13,470 bases of DNA from Oscillospiraceae bacterium (GCA_902797915.1 CADBUK010000118.1:1-13470); one strand, 5' to 3'; positions 1 through 6,438 are shown, numbered from the stretch's first letter. The notes: generated by a model from the sequence alone, not told the origin. Numbers and translations: made by a program.

Positions 1-555
1 CCGTCCGAATGGGCGGCGGTTACAAGCCTTGCTTCGCTTCTTCCCGACGTGCCGTTCAAGTACGGCTGCACGGCAGGGCAGTGGAGTTATGATGAGGTGC
101 AGGTGCTTGCTACGCTTTCAGCGGGCAACGACGCGGTTATTACTCCCGTTTATACCGAGGGCGGCTCGCTACCGAGCGTTCCGACGGCTTCCGAAATTCC
201 GCAGGTTACGCTCAGCTTCAGCTATGACGAAACGGCGGACAGGGGCTCGTTTGTAATGGTTGCGGGAATTCCGCAGGGCTGCGTAATTGAGTCAATCGGC
301 ACGGCGTTTTATTACAGCAACGAGGAGGGCTTTAACCCGCAGTCCCTCGTGCTTGATATTAACAACAGACTGCTTACCTCAAAGTTTGACGGCATTGACG
401 AAACGGGCGTTTATATTACAAACTTTACCCGCTTTTCAAACACTGCCGCCTGGGCCGCAGTCGGCTACGTTACTTATTATGACTCTCAGAATGTGCTGCG
501 CGCGGCATATTCAAATCAGATAAATATTATCAATTGCGAAACCGTAGGTGGTTAA
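1..555 (+). CDS. C-terminal part of a probable surface or secreted protein (5' end outside window)
   Basis: The reading frame is open from base 1, so this is the 3' end of a longer gene; the GTG at 49 is internal and not a likely start. About 184 residues are visible. The fragment is rich in Ser, Thr, Tyr, Asn and Gly and reads as alternating beta-strand-like segments (for example FSYDETADRGSFVMVAGIP, then IGTAFYYSNEEGF, then WAAVGYVTYYDS). This composition is typical of extracellular all-beta modules in large clostridial surface proteins. I do not recognise a named domain. There is no LPXTG motif, no C-terminal hydrophobic segment and no dockerin visible, so any anchoring would have to be elsewhere. 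The stop codon lies one base before the corA start, and the corA ribosome binding site is inside this gene, so the two are probably co-transcribed and translationally coupled. The surface role is inference from composition. Confidence 0.6.
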   Translation, partial: PSEWAAVTSLASLLPDVPFKYGCTAGQWSYDEVQVLATLSAGNDAVITPVYTEGGSLPSVPTASEIPQVTLSFSYDETADRGSFVMVAGIPQGCVIESIGTAFYYSNEEGFNPQSLVLDINNRLLTSKFDGIDETGVYITNFTRFSNTAAWAAVGYVTYYDSQNVLRAAYSNQINIINCETVGG

Positions 556-556
556 A

Positions 557-1489
557 ATGTTCTTTACTCTTGAAAATCGATTAACGCCGATTGACATTAA
601 CAATATTGACGAAAATGTGCTTACAATCGGCTATGTTACTCCTGATGAGCTGGAGCAGTTCGGCAGGGATTTCGGCTTTGCGCGTTCAAGTATTGCGGCG
701 TGTAAGGCGGCTAACAAGTACTTTCGCAGCGATGTTGAGGTTTACGAGGATTACACCTTTACAGAGTTAAAAATCGTCAATACCGTTGACTTGCAGTCGC
801 AAGCCTGCATTGCGCTTTACATTAAAAAGAATATGATTATTCTTGTTGACGTGGCGGACACGGACGGCTCAATCAAGCAGAAATTTGAAGCCGCGCTCAA
901 CCGTTACCCAGAAACAAATACCACGCTTGAAAAAATCATTTATGCGTTTCTTGACGCGCTGATTGTTAATGATTTCAAGTTTATTGAGGATATGGGCAAC
1001 GATATTACGGAGCTTGAAGCGGACGTTCTCAAGGATAATACGGACGACGATTTCAGCCTTGATTTGCTGCAGCTTAAAAAGGAACTGCTTACAATGCACA
1101 ATTATTATGAGCAGCTGCTTGATTTTACCGAGGCGCTTGAGGAAAATGAAAACGACATCTTTGACAGCGAGGATTTGATGTACATTTCAAACGTCGCAAA
1201 TAAAATCATACGTCTGCGCGAGGACGCGGACTCCCTCAGCAATTCAATAAATCATCTGCAGGACGCGTATTCGGCGTTTCTTGATTTAAAGCTTAACCAG
1301 ACGATGAAACGCTTTACTGTTATGACCAGCATTTTCTTTCCGCTTACGCTGATAGTGGGCTGGTTCGGAATGAACTTTAAGTTTATGCCCGAGTTTGAAT
1401 GGCGTTACGGCTACGTTTACGTGATTGTGCTTTCAATAACCGTGGTGCTTGTTTTAATGCTCATCGGCAAAAAGCGAAAATGGTTTTAA
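557..1489 (+). CDS. corA: CorA-family divalent metal-ion (magnesium) transporter
   Basis: CorA proteins form pentameric membrane channels for Mg2+ and sometimes Co2+ or Ni2+. This 310-aa protein has the family layout: a large acidic cytoplasmic alpha/beta domain, a long helical stalk (about residues 145-250), then two C-terminal transmembrane helices (about 256-271 and 286-304). The signature GMN is at 271-273 within WFGMNFKFMPEFEW, where the loop after GMN is the outer selectivity loop. The tail GKKRKWF is basic, as usual on the cytoplasmic side. I chose ATG 557 because AGGTGG at 546-551 sits five bases upstream; the in-frame GTG at 548 would lie inside that site. The gene follows the surface-protein gene with a one-base gap and ends before a hairpin terminator. 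Length is normal. The exact ion cannot be read from sequence; the family call is firm. Confidence 0.93.
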   Translation: MFFTLENRLTPIDINNIDENVLTIGYVTPDELEQFGRDFGFARSSIAACKAANKYFRSDVEVYEDYTFTELKIVNTVDLQSQACIALYIKKNMIILVDVADTDGSIKQKFEAALNRYPETNTTLEKIIYAFLDALIVNDFKFIEDMGNDITELEADVLKDNTDDDFSLDLLQLKKELLTMHNYYEQLLDFTEALEENENDIFDSEDLMYISNVANKIIRLREDADSLSNSINHLQDAYSAFLDLKLNQTMKRFTVMTSIFFPLTLIVGWFGMNFKFMPEFEWRYGYVYVIVLSITVVLVLMLIGKKRKWF

Positions 1490-1552
1490 GAAAACTTAGC
1501 TTGTTTGAATAATACGTATTTATCGGCTTGTTTTGCTCCGATTTATAAAGAA

Positions 1553-1588
1553 AAGGCTACATCAAATTAATGATGTAGCCTTGATTTT
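1553..1588 (+). terminator. Rho-independent terminator after corA, shared by convergent genes
   Basis: A perfect 12-bp stem (arms 1553-1564 and 1571-1582) with a 6-base loop is followed by GATTTTTT. It lies between corA and the convergent radical SAM gene. On the minus strand the stem is followed by a weaker T-rich stretch, so it could work in both directions. Confidence 0.85.
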
Positions 1589-3010
1589 TTAATTATTCTT
1601 ATTTGCGAATTCCGCTATTCCCTCAGGGGTGTCGCGGTAATACTGGGTAAAGGGCTTGAAGCGCTCCTTTTCTTCCCAGATATCCTTTGCTTTGGGCGCC
1701 CAGTTTTTAGCGTACAAATCGCATTTGCCGCAAAGCTCGTCAACGCTTTCCGCCTGAATAAGATTTGTTGATTTTGCGCCCGTCTTTTTGATTATGCCGC
1801 GCAGCTTGTCAGGGTTTTCAAGCATAGGGCAGGGGCGCAGCATATTGTCGTTAAACGGCTGACCCTTGTAATACTCGTAGAAAAGGGGAGAACGCAAACA
1901 TTCAAGCACGCTCTTTTCTCTGATATTACTGTCGCTGTAATGGATGAAAACGCAGGGCTCAACGTCGCCCTCGCTGTTAACGTGAAAATAGTTTCTGCCG
2001 CCCGCAATACAGCCGCCCACGAATTCGGCGTCGTGCTGAAAATCAACGGTAAATATTGGCTTGCCCGTTTTTGAATTACGCTTGTCCCTGATAGCGCGGT
2101 AAACGTGCTCCCTCTGCTCAGGGGTAAGCAGCAGGCTTGTGTCAGCGCCGTTGCCTACGGGCATATAGTGGAAATACCAGGCAAATCTTGCGCCCATTTC
2201 GATTTCCATATCGTAAAACTCGTCGCTTGTAACGGCGTCATAGTTCTGGCTTGTGTAGCAAACGGAGGTGCCGAACAGGCATTTGTTTTCTTTCAGCAGG
2301 CGCATTGCCTCTATAACCTTGTCGTAAACGCCTTCGCCTCGGCGTGCGTCAGTGGTTTCCCTTGTTCCTTCAATGGAAAGCGCAAGCGCCAGATTTCCCG
2401 CTTTTTTCATTTCCTTGCAGAATTTATCGTCAACCAGCGTGCCGTTTGTAAAGGCAAGGAAAATGCAGTCCTGATTTTCACGCACAAGGGTTAAAACGTC
2501 GTCCTTGCGAACAAGCGGCTCGCCGCCCGTGAACATAAAGAAATGTGTGCCGAGCTCCTTAGCCTCTTTGATAAGCCTGCGCATTTCGTCAAGCGTAAGG
2601 TTGGATTTGTAGCCGTATTCCGCAGCCCAGCAGCCCTTGCATTTCAGGTTGCAGGCAGAGGTCGGGTCAAGCAGAATAACCCACGGAATGTTGATGTGCA
2701 GCTCGTCGCGCTTTTGGCGCAGTGTGGAGGTGCCTACGTAGCCCGCGTCAATGCCGAAGGTAAGGATTGTCCTTGTTAAAACCTCCTCGTCAATTTCCTT
2801 TAAGCCGTTAAAAAGGTAGTCGTGCCAGATATTGTCCTTGTTTGAAACAATGTCAATCGGGGCTTCAAAGGTTGATTTCGGGTACATTCCGCCTGCAACA
2901 AATTTGCCGATTTTAATAATTCTCAGCATATTTCGCTCAGGGTTTTTATACATATATTTAAACAGCTTGTTTCCGATTTTGTGCAGTGTGCTGCTTTTAA
3001 TCTTAGCCAT
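1589..3010 (-). CDS. Radical SAM/SPASM-domain protein, function unassigned
   Basis: The 473-aa protein has the radical SAM signature CNLKCKGC (Cys120, Cys124, Cys127), which binds the 4Fe-4S cluster that cleaves S-adenosylmethionine, and the TGGEP motif at 161-165 that contacts the SAM amino group. The C-terminal third carries further cysteines at 334, 353, 394, 427 and 430, arranged like a SPASM region that holds auxiliary iron-sulfur clusters. SPASM enzymes often modify peptides or proteins, but some act on small molecules. The N-terminal 110 residues are a basic extension with no motif I can name. ATG 3010 is preceded by AAAGGAG seven bases upstream and by a plausible promoter. It is a single-gene unit with no small precursor peptide beside it, so a RiPP role is not supported. 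Family is firm; substrate is unknown. Confidence 0.88.
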   Translation of the reverse strand: MAKIKSSTLHKIGNKLFKYMYKNPERNMLRIIKIGKFVAGGMYPKSTFEAPIDIVSNKDNIWHDYLFNGLKEIDEEVLTRTILTFGIDAGYVGTSTLRQKRDELHINIPWVILLDPTSACNLKCKGCWAAEYGYKSNLTLDEMRRLIKEAKELGTHFFMFTGGEPLVRKDDVLTLVRENQDCIFLAFTNGTLVDDKFCKEMKKAGNLALALSIEGTRETTDARRGEGVYDKVIEAMRLLKENKCLFGTSVCYTSQNYDAVTSDEFYDMEIEMGARFAWYFHYMPVGNGADTSLLLTPEQREHVYRAIRDKRNSKTGKPIFTVDFQHDAEFVGGCIAGGRNYFHVNSEGDVEPCVFIHYSDSNIREKSVLECLRSPLFYEYYKGQPFNDNMLRPCPMLENPDKLRGIIKKTGAKSTNLIQAESVDELCGKCDLYAKNWAPKAKDIWEEKERFKPFTQYYRDTPEGIAEFANKNN

Positions 3011-3051
3011 TTAATATCTCCTTTGGTAACTTTTAATCCTGTTAAGTTCCT

Positions 3052-3080
3052 AATTTAACATATTATTTTATAATTATCAA
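3052..3080 (-). promoter_or_regulatory. Sigma-A-type promoter for the radical SAM gene
   Basis: On the minus strand TTGATA (3075-3080) and TAAATT (3052-3057) are 17 bases apart, about 40 bases upstream of the start codon. The region is very AT-rich, so other -10 choices exist. Confidence 0.5.
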
Positions 3081-3109
3081 CTGTTTTAAAGAAATTTAGT
3101 TTTAGAATG

Positions 3110-3139
3110 TGAAAAAAGGCCCGTTTTTATACGAGCCTT
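3110..3139 (-). terminator. Rho-independent terminator of the radC operon
   Basis: Read on the minus strand, a 9-bp stem (3131-3139 with 3116-3124, one G-U pair) closes a short A/U-rich loop and runs into six U residues. It begins only a few bases after the stop codon of the YbaK/ProX gene and isolates that operon from the radical SAM gene downstream. Confidence 0.85.
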
Positions 3140-3142
3140 AGT

Positions 3143-3682
3143 TTATATTTTTATAATCGTTGGGGTGTGCTTTGTGTGCGGCAAAAAGCGCTCAAGCACA
3201 TCCTTTGTTTTCAGCTTTATGTAGCCCGTTGTGGTGCAGTCGGGGCTTGCAAAATCGTCGGCGGCAATAACGTCGTTGTCAATAATCAGCCTTACCTGAT
3301 TATCGCCGTCCTTTAAAACGCTTAGTATGCTTGCACAGCCCGGTATTGTGCCCAGCATTTCAAGCATTATTTCGGGCGGGGCAAAGGAAACCCTTGAAAT
3401 TTCAAGCGCCTTGCCGAAATCCTTGGTTACAAAGGGCTTGTCCCCCGCGGTAACAAACAGGTAAAAAACCGTTTTCTGCCTGTTGCACAAAAACAGCGCC
3501 TTGGCGGTTTTGGTGCTAAGCGCTTCGTCAATTGCAACGCAGTCCTCCATTGTCAGCGCTTCGTCATTGTCAACGCGCTCAAACGGAATGTTCAGCTCGT
3601 TAAGCGTGCTGTAAACCCGCTCCTGCAGTTCGTTTTTAAATTCGCTCGGCGGGGCGGTTTTTATTTCGCTAACCCAAATCAT
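3143..3682 (-). CDS. YbaK/ProX-type prolyl-tRNA editing (deacylase) family protein
   Basis: This 179-aa protein resembles free-standing prolyl-tRNA editing domains, which hydrolyse mischarged aminoacyl-tRNA (such as Ala- or Cys-tRNA-Pro) in the cytoplasm. Family marks seen are KALFL at 61-65 (the Lys position that is important in YbaK), the glycine/proline loop GTIPG at 111-115, a following hydrophobic strand ASILSVL, and a terminal KDVLERFLPHTKHTP segment. The usual His-Pro of the late HPxxNT motif appears here as SPDCTTT (146-152), a possible substrate-pocket change, though this rests on alignment from memory. The start ATG is two bases after the stop of the upstream gene, whose last codons contain its GGAG ribosome binding site, so translation is coupled. 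It is the last gene of a three-gene operon. Whether it edits Ala, Cys or another residue cannot be told. Confidence 0.82.
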   Translation of the reverse strand: MIWVSEIKTAPPSEFKNELQERVYSTLNELNIPFERVDNDEALTMEDCVAIDEALSTKTAKALFLCNRQKTVFYLFVTAGDKPFVTKDFGKALEISRVSFAPPEIMLEMLGTIPGCASILSVLKDGDNQVRLIIDNDVIAADDFASPDCTTTGYIKLKTKDVLERFLPHTKHTPTIIKI

Positions 3683-3684
3683 AA

Positions 3685-4029
3685 TTATAACTCCGCCTCT
3701 GCGTCAATGATTTTCTTTGCGGCGGTGCAGCCGGGGCAGTCGCAGTAAATTCCGCCGTTTGCCTTGTGCTGTATTGCCTGCTCAAGCTTTACGGGCGCAA
3801 GCTCGGCGCCGAAAATCTGCACTGCCAAATCGGATTTTAAAAACGCAATGGTGTCGTCAATGGAATTAATGTCTTCCTTTGCCTCTGCAACAAGTGCTTT
3901 TGCCGCCTCGGCCTCGCCGTCTGTGCCGAGCGCGTCAATATAGCTTTGCGCCGCAGCCTTCAGCTCTGCGCAGGCGCTGCCTGCCTCAATTGCTTCCTGT
4001 GCAAGTGCTTTCTTTTCTTCAGTAGTCAT
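3685..4029 (-). CDS. Small conserved protein with C-terminal CDCPGC motif
   Basis: A 114-aa acidic, alanine- and glutamate-rich, mostly helical protein with a Cys-containing end: one Cys near residue 20 and a CDCPGC cluster around 96-101, followed by AAKKIIDAEAEL. I recognise the type: short proteins with this tail are common in gut Clostridia and are often labelled as an Hsp90-like or heat-shock protein in automatic annotation. Nothing in the sequence shows an Hsp90 domain, so I regard that label as unsupported. The cysteine cluster could bind a metal (zinc or Fe-S) or be redox active; this is inference. AAGGAG lies seven bases before ATG 4029. It sits 18 bases after the RadC-like gene and two bases before the YbaK/ProX gene, in one operon. 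Confidence 0.8.
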   Translation of the reverse strand: MTTEEKKALAQEAIEAGSACAELKAAAQSYIDALGTDGEAEAAKALVAEAKEDINSIDDTIAFLKSDLAVQIFGAELAPVKLEQAIQHKANGGIYCDCPGCTAAKKIIDAEAEL

Positions 4030-4047
4030 ATCCTTACTCCTTATTAT

Positions 4048-4728
4048 TTAATCAAAATACCCATTGTATTTTTTAATGCTTCTCATAGAAGTATTGCTGT
4101 TTTCGCCTATTATAATATGGTCTGCCAGCAGTACTCCGATTTCTCTTAACATCGTTGTTGTCTTCAGTGTAAATTCAACGTCTTCCTTTGAAACCTCGGG
4201 TCTGCCGTGGGGATGATTGTGTGAAATAATAACGCTGTGTGCGTTATCAAAAATTGCGGCTTTTGCAAGGTCCTGCGGGTTAACGGTTACGGTACTTACC
4301 GTGCCGAGTACAGTTAGACGATGAATGTTAATTATTTTATTGTTTTCATCAAGGGTGATAAAAAGCATATTTTCAAGCGGCTCTGTGCATAAAATAAGCT
4401 TGCAAAGCCGTATTGCGTCTTCGGTGCCGTGAAGATATTTAATGTTTTTGCTTGCGTCAACGTGAACCTGCTTTTCTATATTGCGGCACAGTGAAAGCAG
4501 GATTGCCGTGTTTTCGGAAACTCCAAGCCCGCTTAACGCCTCGCGCGGCGCGGTAAGAACGCCGTTAAGACTGCCGAAAACGGAAATCAGCTTTTTTGCC
4601 GTGCCCTCTGCGCAGTCCGTTTTCTCCGAACGGCAGAGTAAAAGCTCAAGAAGCTCAACGTCCGAAAGGGAGGAAGCGTCATTATTGAATTTTTCCTTCA
4701 GCTTTTCCTCTCGCTCGCGTCCGGTCAT
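4048..4728 (-). CDS. radC: RadC-like JAB/MPN-domain protein
   Basis: This 226-aa protein has the RadC architecture: an N-terminal helix-hairpin-helix-like segment (about 45-85, with GLGVSENTAILL) and a C-terminal JAB/MPN metalloprotease-type fold. The HxH-x7-SxxD metal motif is complete (His170, His172, Ser180, Asp183), in SHNHPHGRPEVSKED, and the ending LLADHIIIGEN matches the usual LLDHLVIG. RadC was named for DNA repair, but its molecular role is still unclear. Two differences stand out: PSG of the typical HNHPSG is PHG, and Arg137 occupies the place where E. coli and B. subtilis RadC have a conserved Glu five residues before the GT/GS turn. AAGGAG lies six bases before ATG 4728. It heads an operon with the CDCPGC protein and the editing protein. 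Confidence 0.88.
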   Translation of the reverse strand: MTGREREEKLKEKFNNDASSLSDVELLELLLCRSEKTDCAEGTAKKLISVFGSLNGVLTAPREALSGLGVSENTAILLSLCRNIEKQVHVDASKNIKYLHGTEDAIRLCKLILCTEPLENMLFITLDENNKIINIHRLTVLGTVSTVTVNPQDLAKAAIFDNAHSVIISHNHPHGRPEVSKEDVEFTLKTTTMLREIGVLLADHIIIGENSNTSMRSIKKYNGYFD

Positions 4729-4778
4729 AATTGGCTCCTTGCTCTGCCTGAATATAATGTTTATAATTATTATAAGTT

Positions 4779-4807
4779 ATTATAGCATTAAAAGCCGCCC
4801 TTTGCAA
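4779..4807 (-). promoter_or_regulatory. Sigma-A promoter of the radC operon
   Basis: On the minus strand TTGCAA (4802-4807) and a perfect TATAAT (4779-4784) are separated by 17 bases. A CCGCC...GGCGG inverted repeat (4795-4799 and 4815-4819) brackets the -35 box and could be a regulator site. Confidence 0.7.
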
Positions 4808-4841
4808 TAAATACGGCGGTTTAGGAAACAAAAATAAAAAA

Positions 4842-4860
4842 TTTAACGAAAAACGTTAAA
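4842..4860. promoter_or_regulatory. Putative operator O1 upstream of the DUF2975/HTH promoter
   Basis: A perfect palindrome TTTAACG-N5-CGTTAAA ends six bases before the -35 hexamer. A second copy with 16 of 19 identical bases lies after the -10 box, centre to centre 56 bases. The pairing suggests a dimeric regulator, probably the HTH protein encoded by the second gene of the operon. Confidence 0.6.
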
Positions 4861-4866
4861 AAATAC

Positions 4867-4894
4867 TTGACAAATGTTAAAAACGGTGTATAAT
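4867..4894 (+). promoter_or_regulatory. Consensus sigma-A promoter of the DUF2975/HTH operon
   Basis: TTGACA (4867-4872) and TATAAT (4889-4894) are both perfect and 16 bases apart. Such a strong core promoter would need control, and it is flanked by two matching palindromes. A TGTTAA half-site also lies in the spacer (4875-4880). Confidence 0.88.
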
Positions 4895-4897
4895 GAA

Positions 4898-4916
4898 ATT
4901 AACGATAAACATTAAA
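4898..4916. promoter_or_regulatory. Putative operator O2 over the transcription start
   Basis: TTAACG-N5-CATTAA repeats the O1 palindrome with one changed base in the right arm. It begins four bases after the -10 box, so a bound protein would block initiation. Another TGTTAA half-site follows at 4918-4923. Confidence 0.55.
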
Positions 4917-4947
4917 TTGTTAATCTAATTCGTTTGGAGGTATTATT

Positions 4948-5664
4948 ATGAACTCAAAAATTAAGCAAAACATTAACACCGCGGGCACAGTCGGTTACGT
5001 TGTTTCAATTATTATAATTATTTGCCTGATTGCAGGAATGGTTGCCGTAGCTATCGGCACGGTTTCAGCAGGGCTCGTTGCAAAGCAGGACATTAACGTA
5101 ACCGTAGAAACTCAGATTGACGTTGACGCAGGCAAGGGCGCTTTAGATAAGCTCAAGGGCTTTATCAAGACTGATGACGGCGAGGACATTTCCGAAATCT
5201 TCAATCTGCCTGACGGCACAAAAATCACTGTTAATGACAAAGACCTGTCGGAATTTGCCGTAACCGAAACGGAAAACGGCGTAAAGGTTAGCACAAAAAC
5301 AAATCCCGTAGAATTCACTATGGGCAAAATCATCGGCGCGCTTGTTGTAAGCTTTATTTATCTTGGCTGCTTAACGGCAATGTTCTATATGATTAAGTAT
5401 CTTATGAAGGCGCTCAAGAAATGTGACACCCCGTTCTGCGATAGCGTTATCAAGTCAATGCAGCGCTTCGGCTGGTCGCTTATTCCCGTAATCGTTGTTT
5501 CCCCGATTTGCAAATCGTTGTGGGGCTCCGTTGCAAGCGGCAGCAATGTTATGGACCTTTCGCTTAATCTCGGCGGTCTGCTTGTGCTTGCGGTTGTGTT
5601 TGTTTTAACTCTTGTTTTCAAATACGGCGCAGAGCTTCAGCAGCAGTCTGACGAAACGCTTTAA
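4948..5664 (+). CDS. DUF2975-family membrane protein
   Basis: The 238-aa protein has four predicted membrane segments (about 15-42, 128-150, 174-192 and 207-225). A non-hydrophobic region of roughly 80 residues (46-125) lies between the first two and is rich in Asp, Lys and Thr. Two family marks are visible: a TPFCDSVIKSMQRFGW segment (161-176) in the cytoplasmic loop, and the C-terminal YGAELQQQSDETL (226-238), which is close to the YGxELQQExDET ending characteristic of DUF2975 proteins. No enzymatic motif is seen and the function of the family is not known. GGAGG lies seven bases before ATG 4948. The gene is paired with a small HTH regulator 18 bases downstream, the usual arrangement for this family (compare, from memory, yoaS-yozG of Bacillus subtilis). 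Family call is firm; role is unknown. Confidence 0.88.
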   Translation: MNSKIKQNINTAGTVGYVVSIIIIICLIAGMVAVAIGTVSAGLVAKQDINVTVETQIDVDAGKGALDKLKGFIKTDDGEDISEIFNLPDGTKITVNDKDLSEFAVTETENGVKVSTKTNPVEFTMGKIIGALVVSFIYLGCLTAMFYMIKYLMKALKKCDTPFCDSVIKSMQRFGWSLIPVIVVSPICKSLWGSVASGSNVMDLSLNLGGLLVLAVVFVLTLVFKYGAELQQQSDETL

Positions 5665-5682
5665 TAAAAAGGGGGCAGTTTT

Positions 5683-5895
5683 ATGGGCAAAATAGTTTTA
5701 AGGCTCGACAGGGTAATGGCAGACCGAAAAATAAGCCTAAACGAGCTTTCCGAAAAGGTTGGCGTTGCAAACGTTAATCTTTCAAAGCTGAAAAACGGCC
5801 ATATCAGCGCAATCCGCTTTTCAACCCTTATTGCAATCTGCGAGGCGCTTGATTGCCAGCCGGGCGATATTCTTGAATACTCACCCGAGGATTAA
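5683..5895 (+). CDS. Small Cro/CI-type HTH regulator (YozG-like) paired with DUF2975
   Basis: This 70-aa protein is essentially a single helix-turn-helix domain: helix 1 (VLRLDRVMADRKIS), the scaffold helix LNELSEKVG, recognition helix region VANVNLSKLKNGH, then ISAIRFSTLIAICEALDCQPGDILEY. The last part is the common ending of the Xre-like family with an HTH_26-type fold. There is no effector or dimerisation domain beyond this. It starts with ATG after AAGGGGG seven bases upstream. It is the second and last gene of the operon. The two palindromes flanking the operon promoter are the natural candidates for its binding site, giving negative autoregulation; that link is inference. How the DUF2975 protein might influence it is not known. 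Confidence 0.9.
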   Translation: MGKIVLRLDRVMADRKISLNELSEKVGVANVNLSKLKNGHISAIRFSTLIAICEALDCQPGDILEYSPED

Positions 5896-5918
5896 TATAT
5901 ATAATGTATATAATATAT

Positions 5919-5960
5919 AAAGAAACCCGTGTGCTGTTAAGGCACGCGGGTTTCTTTATG
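5919..5960 (+). terminator. Strong bidirectional terminator after the HTH gene
   Basis: A 16-bp stem with one G-U pair (arms 5919-5934 and 5942-5957) and a 7-base loop. The arms themselves carry the A-tract and T-tract, so it can end transcription both from the HTH operon and from the convergent 75-aa gene. The stretch before it (5891-5918) is alternating AT sequence. Confidence 0.88.
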
Positions 5961-5972
5961 GTTAAATTCGGT

Positions 5973-6200
5973 TTAAAGCTTGTTTTCCTCTCCATACTCC
6001 TTGGAATATTCCACGTTTTCTTCATCGGGTACGGCAACGCCCATTTCCGTTCTTGCGTCAGGCTGAACTGTCGGGTTCGACATATTTGCACCGAAGGCAT
6101 TTGTTGCCGCCTCTCCCTGCGGGCTTAAATGGTATTTCTTTACATAATCGTCCTTCGGCTTAAATTTAATCTTGTTTTTCTTTGGCATTTTGCCCTGCAT
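5973..6200 (-). CDS. Small hydrophilic protein of unknown function
   Basis: A 75-aa highly charged protein: a basic N-terminus (MQGKMPKKNKIKFKPKDDYVKKYH), a middle segment LSPQGEAATNAFGANMSNPT, and an acidic tail (PDEENVEYSKEYGEENKL). There is no membrane segment, cysteine or known motif, and it is probably disordered in part. I do not recognise the family. It is supported as a gene by AAAGGAAG seven bases before ATG 6200, by the sensible basic-to-acidic composition, and by a terminator 15 bases after its stop. A second in-frame ATG (codon 5) is possible but is farther from the ribosome binding site. Neighbours are unrelated in strand, so context gives no clue to its role. Confidence 0.65.
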   Translation of the reverse strand: MQGKMPKKNKIKFKPKDDYVKKYHLSPQGEAATNAFGANMSNPTVQPDARTEMGVAVPDEENVEYSKEYGEENKL

Positions 6201-6251
6201 AAAAGCACTTCCTTTACATTTTTTTCGTTATTATTTTATGCAATTAGCGAT

Positions 6252-6273
6252 AGTTTATAATTAGTTTATAATT
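6252..6273. repeat. Tandem 11-bp direct repeat in an intergenic region
   Basis: AGTTTATAATT occurs twice back to back, about 50 bases upstream of the 75-aa gene. It could be a regulator site with one-turn spacing, or part of that gene's promoter, since both copies contain TATAA-like sequence on both strands. Confidence 0.7.
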
Positions 6274-6300
6274 TTGGGCAAAATAAAGAGTATAATTTTT

Positions 6301-6384
6301 ACACAATTCCAAAATGTGTCAAAATAAAAGTCAAGCAAATGGTTTGAATTTTGTTGAATGTGCATACTTATTACAAAAGTGTAA
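6301..6384. promoter_or_regulatory. Inverted repeats upstream of the CHAP gene
   Basis: ACACA-N9-TGTGT (6301-6319) and TTACA-N4-TGTAA (6371-6384) lie in an AT-rich stretch upstream of the probable CHAP promoter. They share GTGT-like half-sites followed by A-rich sequence and could be operator sites. Nothing else coding is seen between 6201 and 6508. Confidence 0.35.
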
Positions 6385-6429
6385 CAAAATGCTTGTTGAC
6401 ATTTTCCATAGATTACGGCTTGACGGTTG

Positions 6430-6438
6430 TGCTACAAT
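6430..6438 (+). promoter_or_regulatory. Extended -10 promoter of the CHAP gene
   Basis: TGCTACAAT matches the extended -10 form TGnTAnAAT. No good -35 lies at 17 bases; the TTGACA at 6396-6401 is too far away (31 bases). Transcription from here would give a leader of about 140 bases before the ribosome binding site at 6572. Confidence 0.4.

Noticed and set aside
2105..2494. Open frame on the plus strand opposite the radical SAM gene
   Set aside because: It is a shadow of the codon bias of a clear coding gene; no ribosome binding site or family resemblance.
3011..3142. A RiPP precursor peptide near the radical SAM gene
   Set aside because: The flanking gaps contain only a promoter and terminators; no short frame with a ribosome binding site was found.
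3685..4029. Calling the CDCPGC protein an Hsp90 chaperone
   Set aside because: At 114 residues it has no ATPase or other Hsp90 domain; only the habitual automatic label suggests it.
5904..6128. Plus-strand open frame opposite the 75-aa gene
   Set aside because: It starts without a ribosome binding site, reads through the terminator hairpin and has no recognisable composition.
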